This document shows, one piece after another, positions 1 to 8,521 of a DNA stretch of 64,000 bases. A program made the translations under genes and the position numbers. The DNA comes from Variibacter gotjawalensis. GTDB taxonomy: Bacteria; Pseudomonadota; Alphaproteobacteria; Rhizobiales; Xanthobacteraceae. The stretch lies in assembly GCF_002355335.1 (NCBI RefSeq), contig NZ_AP014946.1, forward strand, positions 310,001 to 374,000. Direction: 5' to 3'. The notes beneath the pieces were generated by a model that made no database searches, had not been told where the DNA came from, and saw nothing but the letters and a program-made list of their open reading frames with translations. Position 1 is the first letter of the stretch. Every line of letters starts with the position of its first letter.

Positions 1-71
1 AGCAGCAGGAAGATCAAAGTCGCGATCGTGAGCCGCGCGTGGCTGATCGCGTAGTTGATGATCGCTTGCAT
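1..71 (-). CDS. RND efflux permease, N-terminal fragment
   Basis: Only the first 23 codons lie in the window. The reverse-strand reading starts at ATG (69-71) with MQAIINYAISHARLTIATLI, a short cytoplasmic helix running into a first membrane segment, as in AcrB/HAE-type RND permeases. It follows the adaptor gene by three bases, the usual adaptor-permease order. With the TetR gene upstream it forms a regulator-adaptor-pump operon. The substrate cannot be told from this fragment. The family call rests on the N-terminal pattern and context. Confidence 0.75.
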   Translation of the reverse strand, partial: MQAIINYAISHARLTIATLIFLL

Positions 72-74
72 AAC

Positions 75-1166
75 TTAGTTCGCCGCGGTTTTCTGCGGCG
101 CGACCGGCACCGCGTCGACCTTCTGGCCTTCGCGGACGAAGTCTTGACCCTCGACGATCACGCTCGCGCCATCCGGAATACCCGCAACCCACATGAAAGC
201 CTGATCGTCTTCGACGACCGCCACCGGCGCGAACGCAACAACACTCTCCGCGTTGACGAAACGCAGACCGAGATCGCCGTTCGACGCAAACACGAGAGCG
301 GAGCGCGGCACGCGCGTCGCCTCATTGGCAGCAAGCCGGATCGACACCTCGGCCGTGACGCCGTCCGCAATCGCACCATCCGCATTCGGGATTTCGATTT
401 CGACGCGGTACGTGCGCGTCGTCTGGCTCGCGCTACGGGATACGAAGCGCACCTTGCCTTTCGCGGTTTGCCCGGTGACGAGACGGATTTCGGCTTCGTC
501 TCCAGGCTTGATGCCGCCAATCTTGCGCTCGGCGACCTCGACAACCGCAAGCATTGGGTCGAGCGAGACGATCTGCGCCAGCTCCTTGCCGGAGAACGAA
601 AAGGCGGCTTGACCGACCTCGACCGAAACATCGTTGATGATGCCGGACCACGGCGCGCGCACGACACCGCGCTCGCGCTCGGCTTCCGCCGCGGCAAGCT
701 GCGCTTCCGCAATTTTCAGCTGGGCTTCGAGATTGCCGGCCTCGAGCTTCGGCATATTGCCTTGCTGGATCAGGCGGCTCTTCGCCTCGAACTCCGCACG
801 CTTCTGCACCGCAACCGCGCGCGCCTGGATTACCTGCGACTCGCGCGCCTCGTCGGAAAGGATCGCGATGATGTCGCCTTCCTTCACGACTGTGCCGCGC
901 TTGACGCGCAAATCGGTCAGCACGCCGCCCGTCCGCGCCGTGATCATGACGCGTTTGTCAGCCTCGGTGCGCCCCGAAATCGTCAGCTTCTGGCGATGCG
1001 AGACACGTTCCGTCTTCAAAATGCCGACGCGGAACACCTTGGCGGCTTTCTCGTTCGGCCGCACGGCGGCTTGGCTCTTGCTATCGTTCGAGCCGAGATG
1101 GCCTGACGCGATCCAGCCGGCCGCGGCCAACACCAAAACGACGGCGGTAATCCGCGCGCCTTTCAT
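75..1166 (-). CDS. RND efflux periplasmic adaptor (MFP/HlyD family)
   Basis: Periplasmic adaptor of 363 residues that would link an inner-membrane RND pump to an outer-membrane channel. An N-terminal hydrophobic anchor (about residues 7-22) is followed by two half-lipoyl segments (around GGVLTDLRVKRGTVVKEGD and RAPWSGIINDVSVEVGQ), with a charged helical hairpin between them (about 100-165), then beta-barrel and membrane-proximal domains. There is no lipobox Cys. Its start overlaps the TetR stop by four bases and its stop is three bases from the permease start, so the three genes are co-transcribed. Family call is firm; substrate unknown. Confidence 0.9.
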   Translation of the reverse strand: MKGARITAVVLVLAAAGWIASGHLGSNDSKSQAAVRPNEKAAKVFRVGILKTERVSHRQKLTISGRTEADKRVMITARTGGVLTDLRVKRGTVVKEGDIIAILSDEARESQVIQARAVAVQKRAEFEAKSRLIQQGNMPKLEAGNLEAQLKIAEAQLAAAEAERERGVVRAPWSGIINDVSVEVGQAAFSFSGKELAQIVSLDPMLAVVEVAERKIGGIKPGDEAEIRLVTGQTAKGKVRFVSRSASQTTRTYRVEIEIPNADGAIADGVTAEVSIRLAANEATRVPRSALVFASNGDLGLRFVNAESVVAFAPVAVVEDDQAFMWVAGIPDGASVIVEGQDFVREGQKVDAVPVAPQKTAAN

Positions 1167-1795
1167 TTCTCGTCTCCGTTATTCGACCTGCTTTGCGCCG
1201 AAAGCGGCGTCGTCAGCAGGCTGTGCACCATGCGCAGAACCGACGGCAGCGCCGTCTCTGCGTTGAAGTCTGGGTCGACGGCGCGACGCCAGGTCAGGCC
1301 GTCGGCAAGCGCCATCATGGCGGCGACGACGCCCGGGTAATCGAGGTCGGTCGCGATTTCTCCGCGCGCGCCGGCATGCTTGAGCATGTCGGTCATGCGC
1401 GCCGTGATATCCGCGTCGCCTTCCTTCATCAGCGCCGAGATCTCGGGATTGCGCCGGCTCTCGGCCATGATCTCGGTCCAGAGCGCGACCTCCTCGGCGG
1501 GACGCTCGACGAGGTAGTGCCGTGCCAAGCCTTCGAGGCCCTTGAAGAAGTCCGGCGCCGTATCGAGCGCCGCGAAATCGCGCGCTGCGTCACGCCGATC
1601 GCGTTCGCAGATGCCGGCAATGATCGCTTCCTTGGAGGGGAAGTAGCGGTAGAGATTGCCGGGGCTCATGCGCGCCTCGGCACAGATTTCCTGCATCGAC
1701 GATTGATGAAAACCGGAGCGCGCAAAGCATCGCTGCGCGGCTTCGAGGATCGCCGTCCGGCGATCGAGCTGCAGCTGAGCGTTGGCGCGGCGCAT
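1163..1795 (-). CDS. TetR/AcrR-family repressor of the efflux operon
   Basis: A 210-residue TetR-type regulator. The N-terminal helix-turn-helix domain spans about residues 13-60 and shows the signature ILEAAQRCFARSGF followed by MSPGNLYRYFPSKEAII. The remainder is an alpha-helical ligand-binding domain. It is the first gene of the operon and overlaps the adaptor by four bases (ATGA), so it probably represses its own promoter in the 150-base gap upstream (1796-1946), and thereby the pump. Ligand unknown. Confidence 0.9.
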   Translation of the reverse strand: MRRANAQLQLDRRTAILEAAQRCFARSGFHQSSMQEICAEARMSPGNLYRYFPSKEAIIAGICERDRRDAARDFAALDTAPDFFKGLEGLARHYLVERPAEEVALWTEIMAESRRNPEISALMKEGDADITARMTDMLKHAGARGEIATDLDYPGVVAAMMALADGLTWRRAVDPDFNAETALPSVLRMVHSLLTTPLSAQSRSNNGDEK

Positions 1796-1946
1796 TCCTG
1801 AAAAATCACCCGAATCGACGCTACCGGACCACCTATCGGTCCACCAGCACGCGAAAGTTGTCGTTTAATGAAACAATCGACTCACAGATACGTGAAAGAG
1901 CGAACATTCATTCTCATTATGCGAGCACCAAGTCAAGCTGCGAGCG

Positions 1947-2381
1947 TTAAAGATGCCCGGCCAGAAACGAAATGACGGCGAGGCCACCAAGCGCTGCGCG
2001 GACGCCATGAAGAACGCCCCAACGCTCGATCAAAGATCGTAATTCAGGGCCGGGCGCCTCGGGCCGCATGGCCAGCAAAGTCTTATTCGTCGGCAACATG
2101 ACAAATACGGTCCAAGGCCAATTCGCCATCATCAGCAGTCCACCGAAAAGGAACAGCTGGCTGCCCGTCTGCCACCAGCCGGTCACGCCGAGGAGAAAAC
2201 CGAGGAAAGCCAACGGCGCCTGCAAGGCGAAACCGCGCTTGTACGCCGGCTGCCACTGCGTCAGCAGGGCTCGGTCGTCGAGCCTAAGTCGAGCGGGCTG
2301 TTCTGCGATCAGAATGTAGACAGCAGCACCGGTGAAAAACGCTGCCGTTGTCAGAGCGAGCAAGCCGATCATCGTCGTCAT
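1947..2381 (-). CDS. DUF1772-like small membrane protein
   Basis: A 144-residue protein with about four membrane helices (about residues 3-23, 48-66, 72-92 and 124-141). The sequence style (MIGLLALTTAAFFTGAAVYI, then a segment with NWPWTVFVMLP) fits the DUF1772/anthrone-oxygenase-like family. ATG at 2381 was chosen because GGAG lies about seven bases upstream and it overlaps the methyltransferase stop by four bases; a longer in-frame opening to 2486 would run through that gene's 3' end. Function unknown; translationally coupled to the methyltransferase. Confidence 0.7.
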   Translation of the reverse strand: MTTMIGLLALTTAAFFTGAAVYILIAEQPARLRLDDRALLTQWQPAYKRGFALQAPLAFLGFLLGVTGWWQTGSQLFLFGGLLMMANWPWTVFVMLPTNKTLLAMRPEAPGPELRSLIERWGVLHGVRAALGGLAVISFLAGHL

Positions 2382-3001
2382 CCCGCAACTCCGTCGACTA
2401 AACGCGCGACCGGACCATTTCGGCTCAACATGCCGGCCGGGCGGCGCCGGATACGGTAGACGGCCGCGGGCGGCAAGTTGCTGCAAGCGCCACCGAAACG
2501 TGTCGCCTTCAGCCCCATGCGATCGAGAATTGCACGCGGGATCGGGCAGACCGGCGCGTAGGTGAATTGATAGAAGACGCCGCCTGGGCGCAGATGCGTG
2601 AAGGCGCCGTCGAGGATCTGCATCACCTTCTTCGGCGGCATCGCCAGCAGCGGGAGACCGCTCACCACCGCACCGGTTTTACCATGACCGAAGAGTTCGA
2701 CCCGGCTGAGCCAACCCGCGTCCATCCATTGGATATGCGTGTTCGGGAAGCGTATCTGCAGATGCCGCACGAAATCCGAACCGTATTCGATAAGCGCGAT
2801 GTCTTCCTGTTCGAGCCCGCGATCGAGCATCGCGCGCGTGAAGACGCCGGTCCCGGGACCGAGTTCGATCACCGGCGCGACGGAACGCGAAATTTCGGAC
2901 GTGATCACATCGGCGAGCTGACGGCCGGACGGCGCAATCGCGCCGACCGCGCGGGCCGATTTCATGAAGGAGCGGACGAATGGAAAAAGATCGGCGGGCA
3001 T
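2378..3001 (-). CDS. SAM-dependent methyltransferase, PmtA-like (phospholipid N-methyltransferase)
   Basis: A 207-residue class I methyltransferase. SAM motif I is VIELGPGTGVFTRAML (about residues 42-57), followed by an acidic motif II (IALIEYGSDF) and motif IV (VVSGLPLLAMPP). The SGLP segment and the length match Rhizobiales phosphatidylethanolamine N-methyltransferases of the PmtA type, which make phosphatidylcholine. ATG at 3001 is chosen because GGAGGA sits five bases upstream; the open frame continues to 3376 without homology-like sequence. Lipid substrate is inferred from family resemblance only. Confidence 0.75.
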   Translation of the reverse strand: MPADLFPFVRSFMKSARAVGAIAPSGRQLADVITSEISRSVAPVIELGPGTGVFTRAMLDRGLEQEDIALIEYGSDFVRHLQIRFPNTHIQWMDAGWLSRVELFGHGKTGAVVSGLPLLAMPPKKVMQILDGAFTHLRPGGVFYQFTYAPVCPIPRAILDRMGLKATRFGGACSNLPPAAVYRIRRRPAGMLSRNGPVARLVDGVAG

Positions 3002-3173
3002 GGGGGTCCTCCGAGGGGAACCGATGAGCACCGGCCGCGGAAGCAGGGGCTTGTCTTCCGCGCCGGCGCTCTTCGGCAGATGCCGGCAGTGCAAACCGGC
3101 GCAACCCTTGTCGCCTGGTGCCGTTTCGTCCGCGTCTCTCGAAGGTAAAGTTTTGTAAAGCCGGCTCGACGGC

Positions 3174-3548
3174 TCAGCCGAAGCTGCGTGCGATCCACAA
3201 GCCGAGGACGAGTCCGACCAGCGACAGAATGACGGACGCAGCGACATACAAAATCGCGAGACCGGTTTCGCTTCGCTCCCACAGCAGAATGGCGTCGAGC
3301 GAGAACGCCGAGAAAGTCGTGTAGCCACCGAGAATGCCGGTGGTGAGAAAAAGCCGCCAATTCTGTGAGAGGTCACCCTTGAGCGCGAAGTACCCCGCGA
3401 TCAGGCCCATCACAAACGAACCCGTGACGTTGATGAACAAGGTCCCGATCGGGAATGCCGGACCGAAGAGCCGAAACGCCGCGACATTGATCCCATGCCG
3501 CAGCGCCGCGCCCAGTCCACCACCGAAGAAAACAAGAAGATATGTCAC
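3174..3548 (-). CDS. crcB: CrcB/FluC fluoride channel
   Basis: A 124-residue four-helix membrane protein with the diagnostic Fluc motifs: GGGLGAALRHG near the N terminus, GTLFINVTGSFVMG (the conserved Asn and GSF of helix 2) and GGYTTFSAFS (the TTFS segment with the pore phenylalanines). It exports cytoplasmic fluoride as a dual-topology dimer. It stands alone on the minus strand. I looked for a crcB-type fluoride riboswitch in 3549-3660 and did not recognise one. Confidence 0.95.
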   Translation of the reverse strand: MTYLLVFFGGGLGAALRHGINVAAFRLFGPAFPIGTLFINVTGSFVMGLIAGYFALKGDLSQNWRLFLTTGILGGYTTFSAFSLDAILLWERSETGLAILYVAASVILSLVGLVLGLWIARSFG

Positions 3549-3664
3549 GCCACGTTTCTATCAGCAGCCGCCGCAAGCGCAACAGCGCCGGCTGCTTGGC
3601 TCAAGCACGCTCGCTCGAGCACACGCCGCCGTCCGCCGATTGGCGGCGGCGTATAGCGAAACCT

Positions 3665-4792
3665 CTACTGCAACGTCTCCATCAAACGCTGGAACAGGCG
3701 CAACCGCGGCTCGAGGCACGACAGCAACCCGTGCTCAAAATGCGTGTGCGCCCCGTCACCGTCGATGCCGAGCGAGTCGAGCGTCGGCACCCCGAGCGCT
3801 GCCGTGAAATTGGCGTCGCTACCGCCACCGTCCTGCGGCGCTTCCGGCAATTCGAAGCCAATCTCGGCGGCGAGCTTGCGCGTGTGCTGCAGGAAGGCCT
3901 CGGTGCCCTCCGACTTCACATAAGGCGGACGCGTAAATTTCCCGGTGATGTCGAGCTTCACATCCGGATCATGCGGCTTGAGCGACAGCAGCTTTTCTTT
4001 CACCTCTTCGGCGCTTTCCGGGTTGAGCACGCGCACGTCGATCGAAATATGAGCGTCCCTTGGGATAACGTTTGAAGCGGTGCCGCCCGAGATCATGCCG
4101 ACATTGGTCGTGATGCCCCGCGCGTAATCCGTCATCGCGGCGATCGCGAGAATCTGGTGAGCGATCTCGTTGATCGCGCTACGCCCCTTTTCGTGGTTGG
4201 CGCCAGCATGTGCGGGCACGCCGGTCGCGTTGATATCGAAGCGGCCGATGCCTTTGCGCCCCGTCACCACGTAGTTGTGCCAGGTCGGCTCGGTGACGAT
4301 CGCAAAGGCCGCATTCTGCGCCTCGGCCTCGATGATCGCGCGCGAGCTCGGACTGCCGACCTCTTCGTCGGGCGTGAACAGGAACGTGATCGGCAGTTTG
4401 TGGCTGCCCGCACTGACGACACGGCGGAAGGCGTCCATCGCGAGATATGCGCCGCCCTTCATATCGTAGATGCCGGGACCAAACATTTTGTCGCCCTCGC
4501 GGCGGATCGGCAGCGGGCCGGCCGCAGTGCCGATCGGATGCACAGTATCGAGATGGGAGAGAACGAGAATGCGTTTCCCCTCCCCTTCCGTGCGCGCGAA
4601 CAGACAATCGCCGTAACCGTCGCGCCCAGGGATGCGCTCCAACGCGACCGGCACACCGTCGAACTCGCTTTGGGCTTGGTCGATCATCTGGTTGACCGCT
4701 TCGCGCGATGATGTCGGGCTTTCGATCTTCACCCAGCTTTCGATGCCTTCGGCAACTTTGGCCACATCGATCGGCTTGAAATGCACATTCAT
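3665..4792 (-). CDS. M20 family metallopeptidase (carboxypeptidase G2/ArgE-DapE type), copy 1
   Basis: A 375-residue M20 di-zinc peptidase. Visible motifs: metal-binding SHLDTVHPIG (His and Asp), bridging Asp in YDMKGGAYLA, and the catalytic Glu pair in TPDEEVGSPSSRA. A lid/dimerisation domain follows (about residues 180-290) and the C-terminal metal-binding His lies in GAHTHFEHG. No signal peptide, so cytoplasmic. It is paralogous to the next gene upstream (4961-6091) over the whole length. Members cleave C-terminal glutamate or deacylate N-acyl amino acids; exact substrate unknown. Confidence 0.9.
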   Translation of the reverse strand: MNVHFKPIDVAKVAEGIESWVKIESPTSSREAVNQMIDQAQSEFDGVPVALERIPGRDGYGDCLFARTEGEGKRILVLSHLDTVHPIGTAAGPLPIRREGDKMFGPGIYDMKGGAYLAMDAFRRVVSAGSHKLPITFLFTPDEEVGSPSSRAIIEAEAQNAAFAIVTEPTWHNYVVTGRKGIGRFDINATGVPAHAGANHEKGRSAINEIAHQILAIAAMTDYARGITTNVGMISGGTASNVIPRDAHISIDVRVLNPESAEEVKEKLLSLKPHDPDVKLDITGKFTRPPYVKSEGTEAFLQHTRKLAAEIGFELPEAPQDGGGSDANFTAALGVPTLDSLGIDGDGAHTHFEHGLLSCLEPRLRLFQRLMETLQ

Positions 4793-4879
4793 GGAAATAA
4801 CCTTCGCAAGTTAAAAATGGCACGGAGCCCATGCGATCGGCCGCGCAATGAAAGCGGCTTCTGTGTCGGCATGGCGGAA

Positions 4880-4895
4880 TTGCCTAATACGGCAA
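4880..4895. promoter_or_regulatory. Candidate operator upstream of M20 copy 1
   Basis: TTGCCTAATACGGCAA has perfect 5-base inverted arms (TTGCC/GGCAA) and lies 88 bases upstream of the peptidase start. A related sequence sits at almost the same distance before the paralogous gene (6176-6190). The common, symmetric, position-conserved element suggests a shared regulator or a conserved promoter part. No regulator is assigned. Confidence 0.45.
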
Positions 4896-4960
4896 CACCG
4901 GATCGTCGCGCCGAAATGCCATCGCCGTCAAGCGTCGCCGCTAGGCAATGTGATGCCTTT

Positions 4961-6091
4961 TTAGGTCAGCGTTTCGAACATCCGCTGCAGAAGGCGCGTG
5001 CGCGGGATGATCGAAGAGAGCAACCCATGCTCCCAATGCGTGTGCGCCCCCGCTCCATCAACCCCGAGTCCATCGAGCGTCGGAACGTCGAGCGCCGCCG
5101 TGAAGTTCCCGTCGCTGCCCCCGCCCGTCATGGGGACGTCTTCCAGCGCAAAGCCGATCTCGCGCGCACAGTCCTGCGCATGGCGAAACAGTGCCGCGAT
5201 GCCGGGAGATTTTTCGAACGGCGGACGGTTCATACCGCCGGTGATCTCCAGTTTCACCTCCGGATCGCGCGACCTGAGCGATAAAATTCTCTCCGCGAAT
5301 TCGCGTCCGCTGGCGGCGTCGCGCACGCGCAAATCGATCGATATCCTTGCGTGTTCCGGAATGACATTCGCGGCCGTTCCGCCGGACATCATGCCGACAG
5401 TCGTCGTGACGCCGCGCGCATAATCCGTCATCCCTTCGATCGCGAGAATTTGGTGCGCCATCTCGCGGATCGCACTGCGGCCCTTATCGTGCGCGACGCC
5501 GGAATGCGCCGGCACGCCAAGCGCCGCCATCACGAAACGGCCCACGCCTTTGCGCGCCGTGACGATCTTGCCGCCGTCGCGCGCCGCTTCGGTCACCAGC
5601 GCATATTTCGCATGCTTCGCTTCGGCTTCGATGAGCGCACGCGATGTCGGACTGCCGACTTCCTCGTCAGGCGTGAACAGAAACGTAATCGGGAGCTTGT
5701 TCGAGCGCGCATGCGCAACGCGGCGCAGCGCATCCATCGCGAGATATGCACCGCCCTTCATATCGCACACGCCGGGACCATACATCTTGTCGCCATCGCG
5801 GCGCAGCTGAAGCGGGCCAGCCAGTGTTCCAACCGGATGCACCGTGTCGACATGCGACAACAAGAGAATGCGTTGCCCCTCACCTTCCGTTCGCACGATG
5901 AGATTGTCCGCAAAACCATCACGGCCCGCGATACGCTGCATCGTGACCGGCACATCGCGGAACTCTTCTTGCACGCGATCGATCATCCGGTTGACGGCGC
6001 CGGGCACCTTTGTCGGGCTCTCGATCTTGACCCAACTCTCGATGCCGGCTGCACTCTCGGCGAGATCGATCGGCTTGTCGTGCGCAGTCAT
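4961..6091 (-). CDS. M20 family metallopeptidase (carboxypeptidase G2/ArgE-DapE type), copy 2
   Basis: A 376-residue tandem paralogue of the 3665-4792 gene with the same motif series: SHVDTVHPVG, CDMKGGAYLA, TPDEEVGSPTSRA and GAHTHWEHG. All metal and catalytic positions visible in copy 1 are kept, so both copies look active. Differences cluster in the lid region and near the substrate side (for example TEAARDGGKIVTARKG against TEPTWHNYVVTGRKG), hinting at different substrates. It has its own 168-base upstream gap relative to copy 1 and a promoter region shared divergently with the FAH-family gene at 6248. Confidence 0.9.
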   Translation of the reverse strand: MTAHDKPIDLAESAAGIESWVKIESPTKVPGAVNRMIDRVQEEFRDVPVTMQRIAGRDGFADNLIVRTEGEGQRILLLSHVDTVHPVGTLAGPLQLRRDGDKMYGPGVCDMKGGAYLAMDALRRVAHARSNKLPITFLFTPDEEVGSPTSRALIEAEAKHAKYALVTEAARDGGKIVTARKGVGRFVMAALGVPAHSGVAHDKGRSAIREMAHQILAIEGMTDYARGVTTTVGMMSGGTAANVIPEHARISIDLRVRDAASGREFAERILSLRSRDPEVKLEITGGMNRPPFEKSPGIAALFRHAQDCAREIGFALEDVPMTGGGSDGNFTAALDVPTLDGLGVDGAGAHTHWEHGLLSSIIPRTRLLQRMFETLT

Positions 6092-6175
6092 GGAAACACT
6101 TTCGACCGGTTAATGTGGCGCGCATCGCCATGCAAAGAAATGGCCAACAGGTGGGTTGCGCGGCCGCATGGCATG

Positions 6176-6190
6176 TTGCCTGATAGGTAA
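6176..6190. promoter_or_regulatory. Candidate operator upstream of M20 copy 2
   Basis: TTGCCTGATAGGTAA is an imperfect palindrome 85 bases upstream of the second M20 gene. It resembles TTGCCTAATACGGCAA at 4880-4895, and both are preceded by GCATGG. It also lies in the gap shared with the divergent FAH-family gene at 6248, so it could act on both. Confidence 0.45.
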
Positions 6191-6247
6191 GCTGAATCGT
6201 GGCGATCGCCACCGCCAACGTCAAGCAACTAGGAGTAAAGCGCTGTC

Positions 6248-7108
6248 ATGCAGTTCGCGAGCTTTCAGATTGAAGGACGAAATACGTTCGGCGCCGTCGC
6301 GGGCGACGGGGTCGTCGACCTCGGCCGCCGGCTGGCACCGCGCTTCAGATCGTTGCTCGAGGTCCTGCGCGCGTCTGCGATCGACGAAGTCAAAGCCAAC
6401 GCCACCGGCGTGCGCGCCGACTATCCGTTGAGCGCTGTCACGCTGCTGCCGCCCGTCGTCGAGCCGGAAAAGATTATCTGCGTCGGCGTCAACTACGCCA
6501 ACCGCAATGCCGAATATCGCGACGGCTCGGAGCTGCCGAAGTATCCGAGCCTGTTCATCCGCGTTCCGACATCTTTCGTTGGTCACGATGTGCCGATCGT
6601 GCGACCGCGCGCATCCGAGCAATTCGACTATGAGGGTGAGATCGTGCTGGTGATCGGCCGCGAAGGCCGTCACATCGCGCGCGAGAATGCGCTCGGCCAC
6701 ATCGCCGGCCTCACATTGTGCAACGAAGGCAGCGTGCGCGATTGGCTGCGTCACGGAAAATTTAACGTCACGCAAGGCAAGAACTTCGACGCCTCGGGCA
6801 GCATCGGCCCGTTCATGGTCACATCCGACGAGATCGATTGGACGAAACCCTTCTCGCTCACGACACGCGTCAACGCCGAGGTGCGTCAGGACGATACGAC
6901 CGAGAATTTGATCTTCACCTTCGCGGATCTGATCACCTACATTTCGACCTTCACGACATTGCGCCCCGGCGACATGATCGTCAGCGGCACGCCTACGGGT
7001 GCGGGCGCTCGTTTCGACCCGCCGATATGGCTGAAGCCTGGTGACGTCGTCGAAGTCGAAGTGCCCGGTATCGGCCTGTTGCGCAACGCCGTCTCCGATG
7101 AAGCTTAA
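6248..7108 (+). CDS. Fumarylacetoacetate hydrolase (FAH) family protein
   Basis: A 286-residue FAH-superfamily enzyme. The catalytic domain starts near residue 72 with IICVGVNYANRNAEY; the metal-binding acidic residues appear in DYEGEIVLVIGREGRHI, and TQGKNFDASGSIGPFMV and VSGTPTGAGA are the conserved later motifs. Family members hydrolyse or isomerise/decarboxylate acylpyruvate-type compounds (fumarylpyruvate, 2-hydroxyhepta-2,4-diene-1,7-dioate, ureidoglycolate-like). The N-terminal 70 residues form the usual small cap domain. Divergent from the M20 peptidases; specific substrate cannot be read from the sequence. Confidence 0.85.
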   Translation: MQFASFQIEGRNTFGAVAGDGVVDLGRRLAPRFRSLLEVLRASAIDEVKANATGVRADYPLSAVTLLPPVVEPEKIICVGVNYANRNAEYRDGSELPKYPSLFIRVPTSFVGHDVPIVRPRASEQFDYEGEIVLVIGREGRHIARENALGHIAGLTLCNEGSVRDWLRHGKFNVTQGKNFDASGSIGPFMVTSDEIDWTKPFSLTTRVNAEVRQDDTTENLIFTFADLITYISTFTTLRPGDMIVSGTPTGAGARFDPPIWLKPGDVVEVEVPGIGLLRNAVSDEA

Positions 7109-7216
7109 GCACCGGAGCGATCATCAAAAATAACATTGCGCATAAACCGAAAGCGCATAACACTCCGCGCCGGATCACACCTACCAACGATAGAAAACCC
7201 TTCCGGGAGGTCCTTC

Positions 7217-8452
7217 ATGATATCGAAGCATAACCGCTGGCTTTTGGCTGGCTCACTCATGCTGGCGCTTGGCGTTACGTCCGCCATCGCGCAGCAAAAT
7301 CCGCAAAATCTTCCGCCCGGGCATCCTCTGATTGGCCAACCCGAAAGCGAAGCCGCCAAGAAATTGGCACCGGTCGCGCCGCCGCCGATCCCGCTTGCCG
7401 CCGACAAGTTCCAGCTCGACAAGCTCAAGCTTCCCGCTGGCTTCAACATTGAGCTCTACGCCACGGGCGTTGCCAATGCGCGCTCGATGCGCTTCGGCGA
7501 CAAGGGGACGCTCTTCGTTTCGACGCGCCTTGCCGGCAACGTCTACGCGATCGTCGAGAAAGACGGAAAGCGTGAGGTCAAGACGATCGCCAAAGGCCTG
7601 CATCGCCCGAACGGCATCGCTTTCAAGAACGGTTCGCTCTACGTCGCGGAACTTTCGAAGGTCTGGCGCTACGACGACATCGAGTCGAAGCTGGACAATC
7701 CGCCGCAGCCAGTCCTCATCAGCGACAAGTTCCCGAGCGACGAGCCTCACGGCTGGAAGTTCATCGGCATCGGCCCGGACGACAAACTGTATGTACCGGT
7801 CGGCCAGCCCTGCAACATCTGCCTTCCGTCGGATCAGCACGCACAGATCCGCCGTATGAACCTCGATGGTTCAAACTCGGAAGTCGTCGCCTGGGGCGTG
7901 CGCAACACGGTCGGCTTCGACTGGCACCCAGTGACGAAGGAACTTTATTTTACCGACAACGGCCGCGATTGGACGTCGGAAGATCTACCGGCTGACGAAC
8001 TCAACCGCGTCACTAAGGCGGGCCAGCATTTCGGTGCACCGTTCTGCCATCAGGGCGACTTTCCGGATCCGGAATTCGGCTGGGGCAAGAGCTGCGCGGA
8101 CTATGTGAAGCCGGTCGCTCTGCTCGGCCCGCACACGGCCGCTCTCGGCATGCGCTTCTACACCGGAGCGTCTTTCCCGAAGCAGTATCGCAACCAGATC
8201 TTCATCGCGCGCCACGGCTCGTGGAACCGCTCGACGAAGCTCGGTGGTGACGTCGTAGTAGCAACGCTGAACAAGGACGGCACTGTGAAATCGGTCGCGC
8301 CGTTCCTGACCGGCTTCATCCAGAACAACGCCTATATCGGCCGCCCGGTCGACGTCGTCGTTGCGAAGGACGGCTCGATGCTGGTGTCCGACGACTACTC
8401 TGGCGCGATCTACAAAATCACGTACGGCAAGAAGCGCGTCGCCAGCCGCTAA
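7217..8452 (+). CDS. PQQ-type sugar/sorbosone dehydrogenase-like beta-propeller, copy 1
   Basis: A 411-residue secreted beta-propeller of the glucose/sorbosone dehydrogenase family. The signal peptide (WLLAGSLMLALGVTSAIAQ) ends near residue 25. Propeller motifs include LHRPNGIAF, the PHGWKFIGIGPDDKLYVPVG region, AWGVRNTVGFDWHP and the C-terminal GRPVDVVVAKDGSMLVSDD. ATG at 7217 is chosen for GGGAGG seven bases upstream and the immediate signal peptide. It precedes a di-haem cytochrome, a natural electron acceptor, and lies just upstream of the pqq genes. Substrate unknown; a paralogue sits at 13143-14405. Confidence 0.85.
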   Translation: MISKHNRWLLAGSLMLALGVTSAIAQQNPQNLPPGHPLIGQPESEAAKKLAPVAPPPIPLAADKFQLDKLKLPAGFNIELYATGVANARSMRFGDKGTLFVSTRLAGNVYAIVEKDGKREVKTIAKGLHRPNGIAFKNGSLYVAELSKVWRYDDIESKLDNPPQPVLISDKFPSDEPHGWKFIGIGPDDKLYVPVGQPCNICLPSDQHAQIRRMNLDGSNSEVVAWGVRNTVGFDWHPVTKELYFTDNGRDWTSEDLPADELNRVTKAGQHFGAPFCHQGDFPDPEFGWGKSCADYVKPVALLGPHTAALGMRFYTGASFPKQYRNQIFIARHGSWNRSTKLGGDVVVATLNKDGTVKSVAPFLTGFIQNNAYIGRPVDVVVAKDGSMLVSDDYSGAIYKITYGKKRVASR

Positions 8453-8466
8453 TCGCAGGCTTATAT

Positions 8467-8496
8467 GATGGGCGGCGGGGACAACCTGCCGCCCAT
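8467..8496 (+). terminator. Hairpin between dehydrogenase and cytochrome
   Basis: Perfect 9-base arms ATGGGCGGC (8468-8476) and GCCGCCCAT (8488-8496), followed by TTCTTT. The T tract is short, so it could act as a weak terminator or attenuator that lowers cytochrome expression, or as an mRNA-protecting stem. Confidence 0.5.
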
Positions 8497-8521
8497 TTCT
8501 TTGGAAGCAACGAGAACAACA

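Noticed and set aside
2382-2486. N-terminal extension of the DUF1772 protein
   Set aside because: The extension is encoded by the 3' end of the methyltransferase in another frame and lacks a ribosome site; the ATGA overlap start is better.
3002-3376. N-terminal extension of the PmtA-like methyltransferase
   Set aside because: No homology-like sequence, runs into crcB on the same strand, and GGAGGA just before 3001 marks the real start.
3549-3660. Possible fluoride riboswitch before crcB
   Set aside because: The region has GC-rich inverted repeats but I could not find the conserved GGNGAUGG...-type core of the crcB RNA motif.
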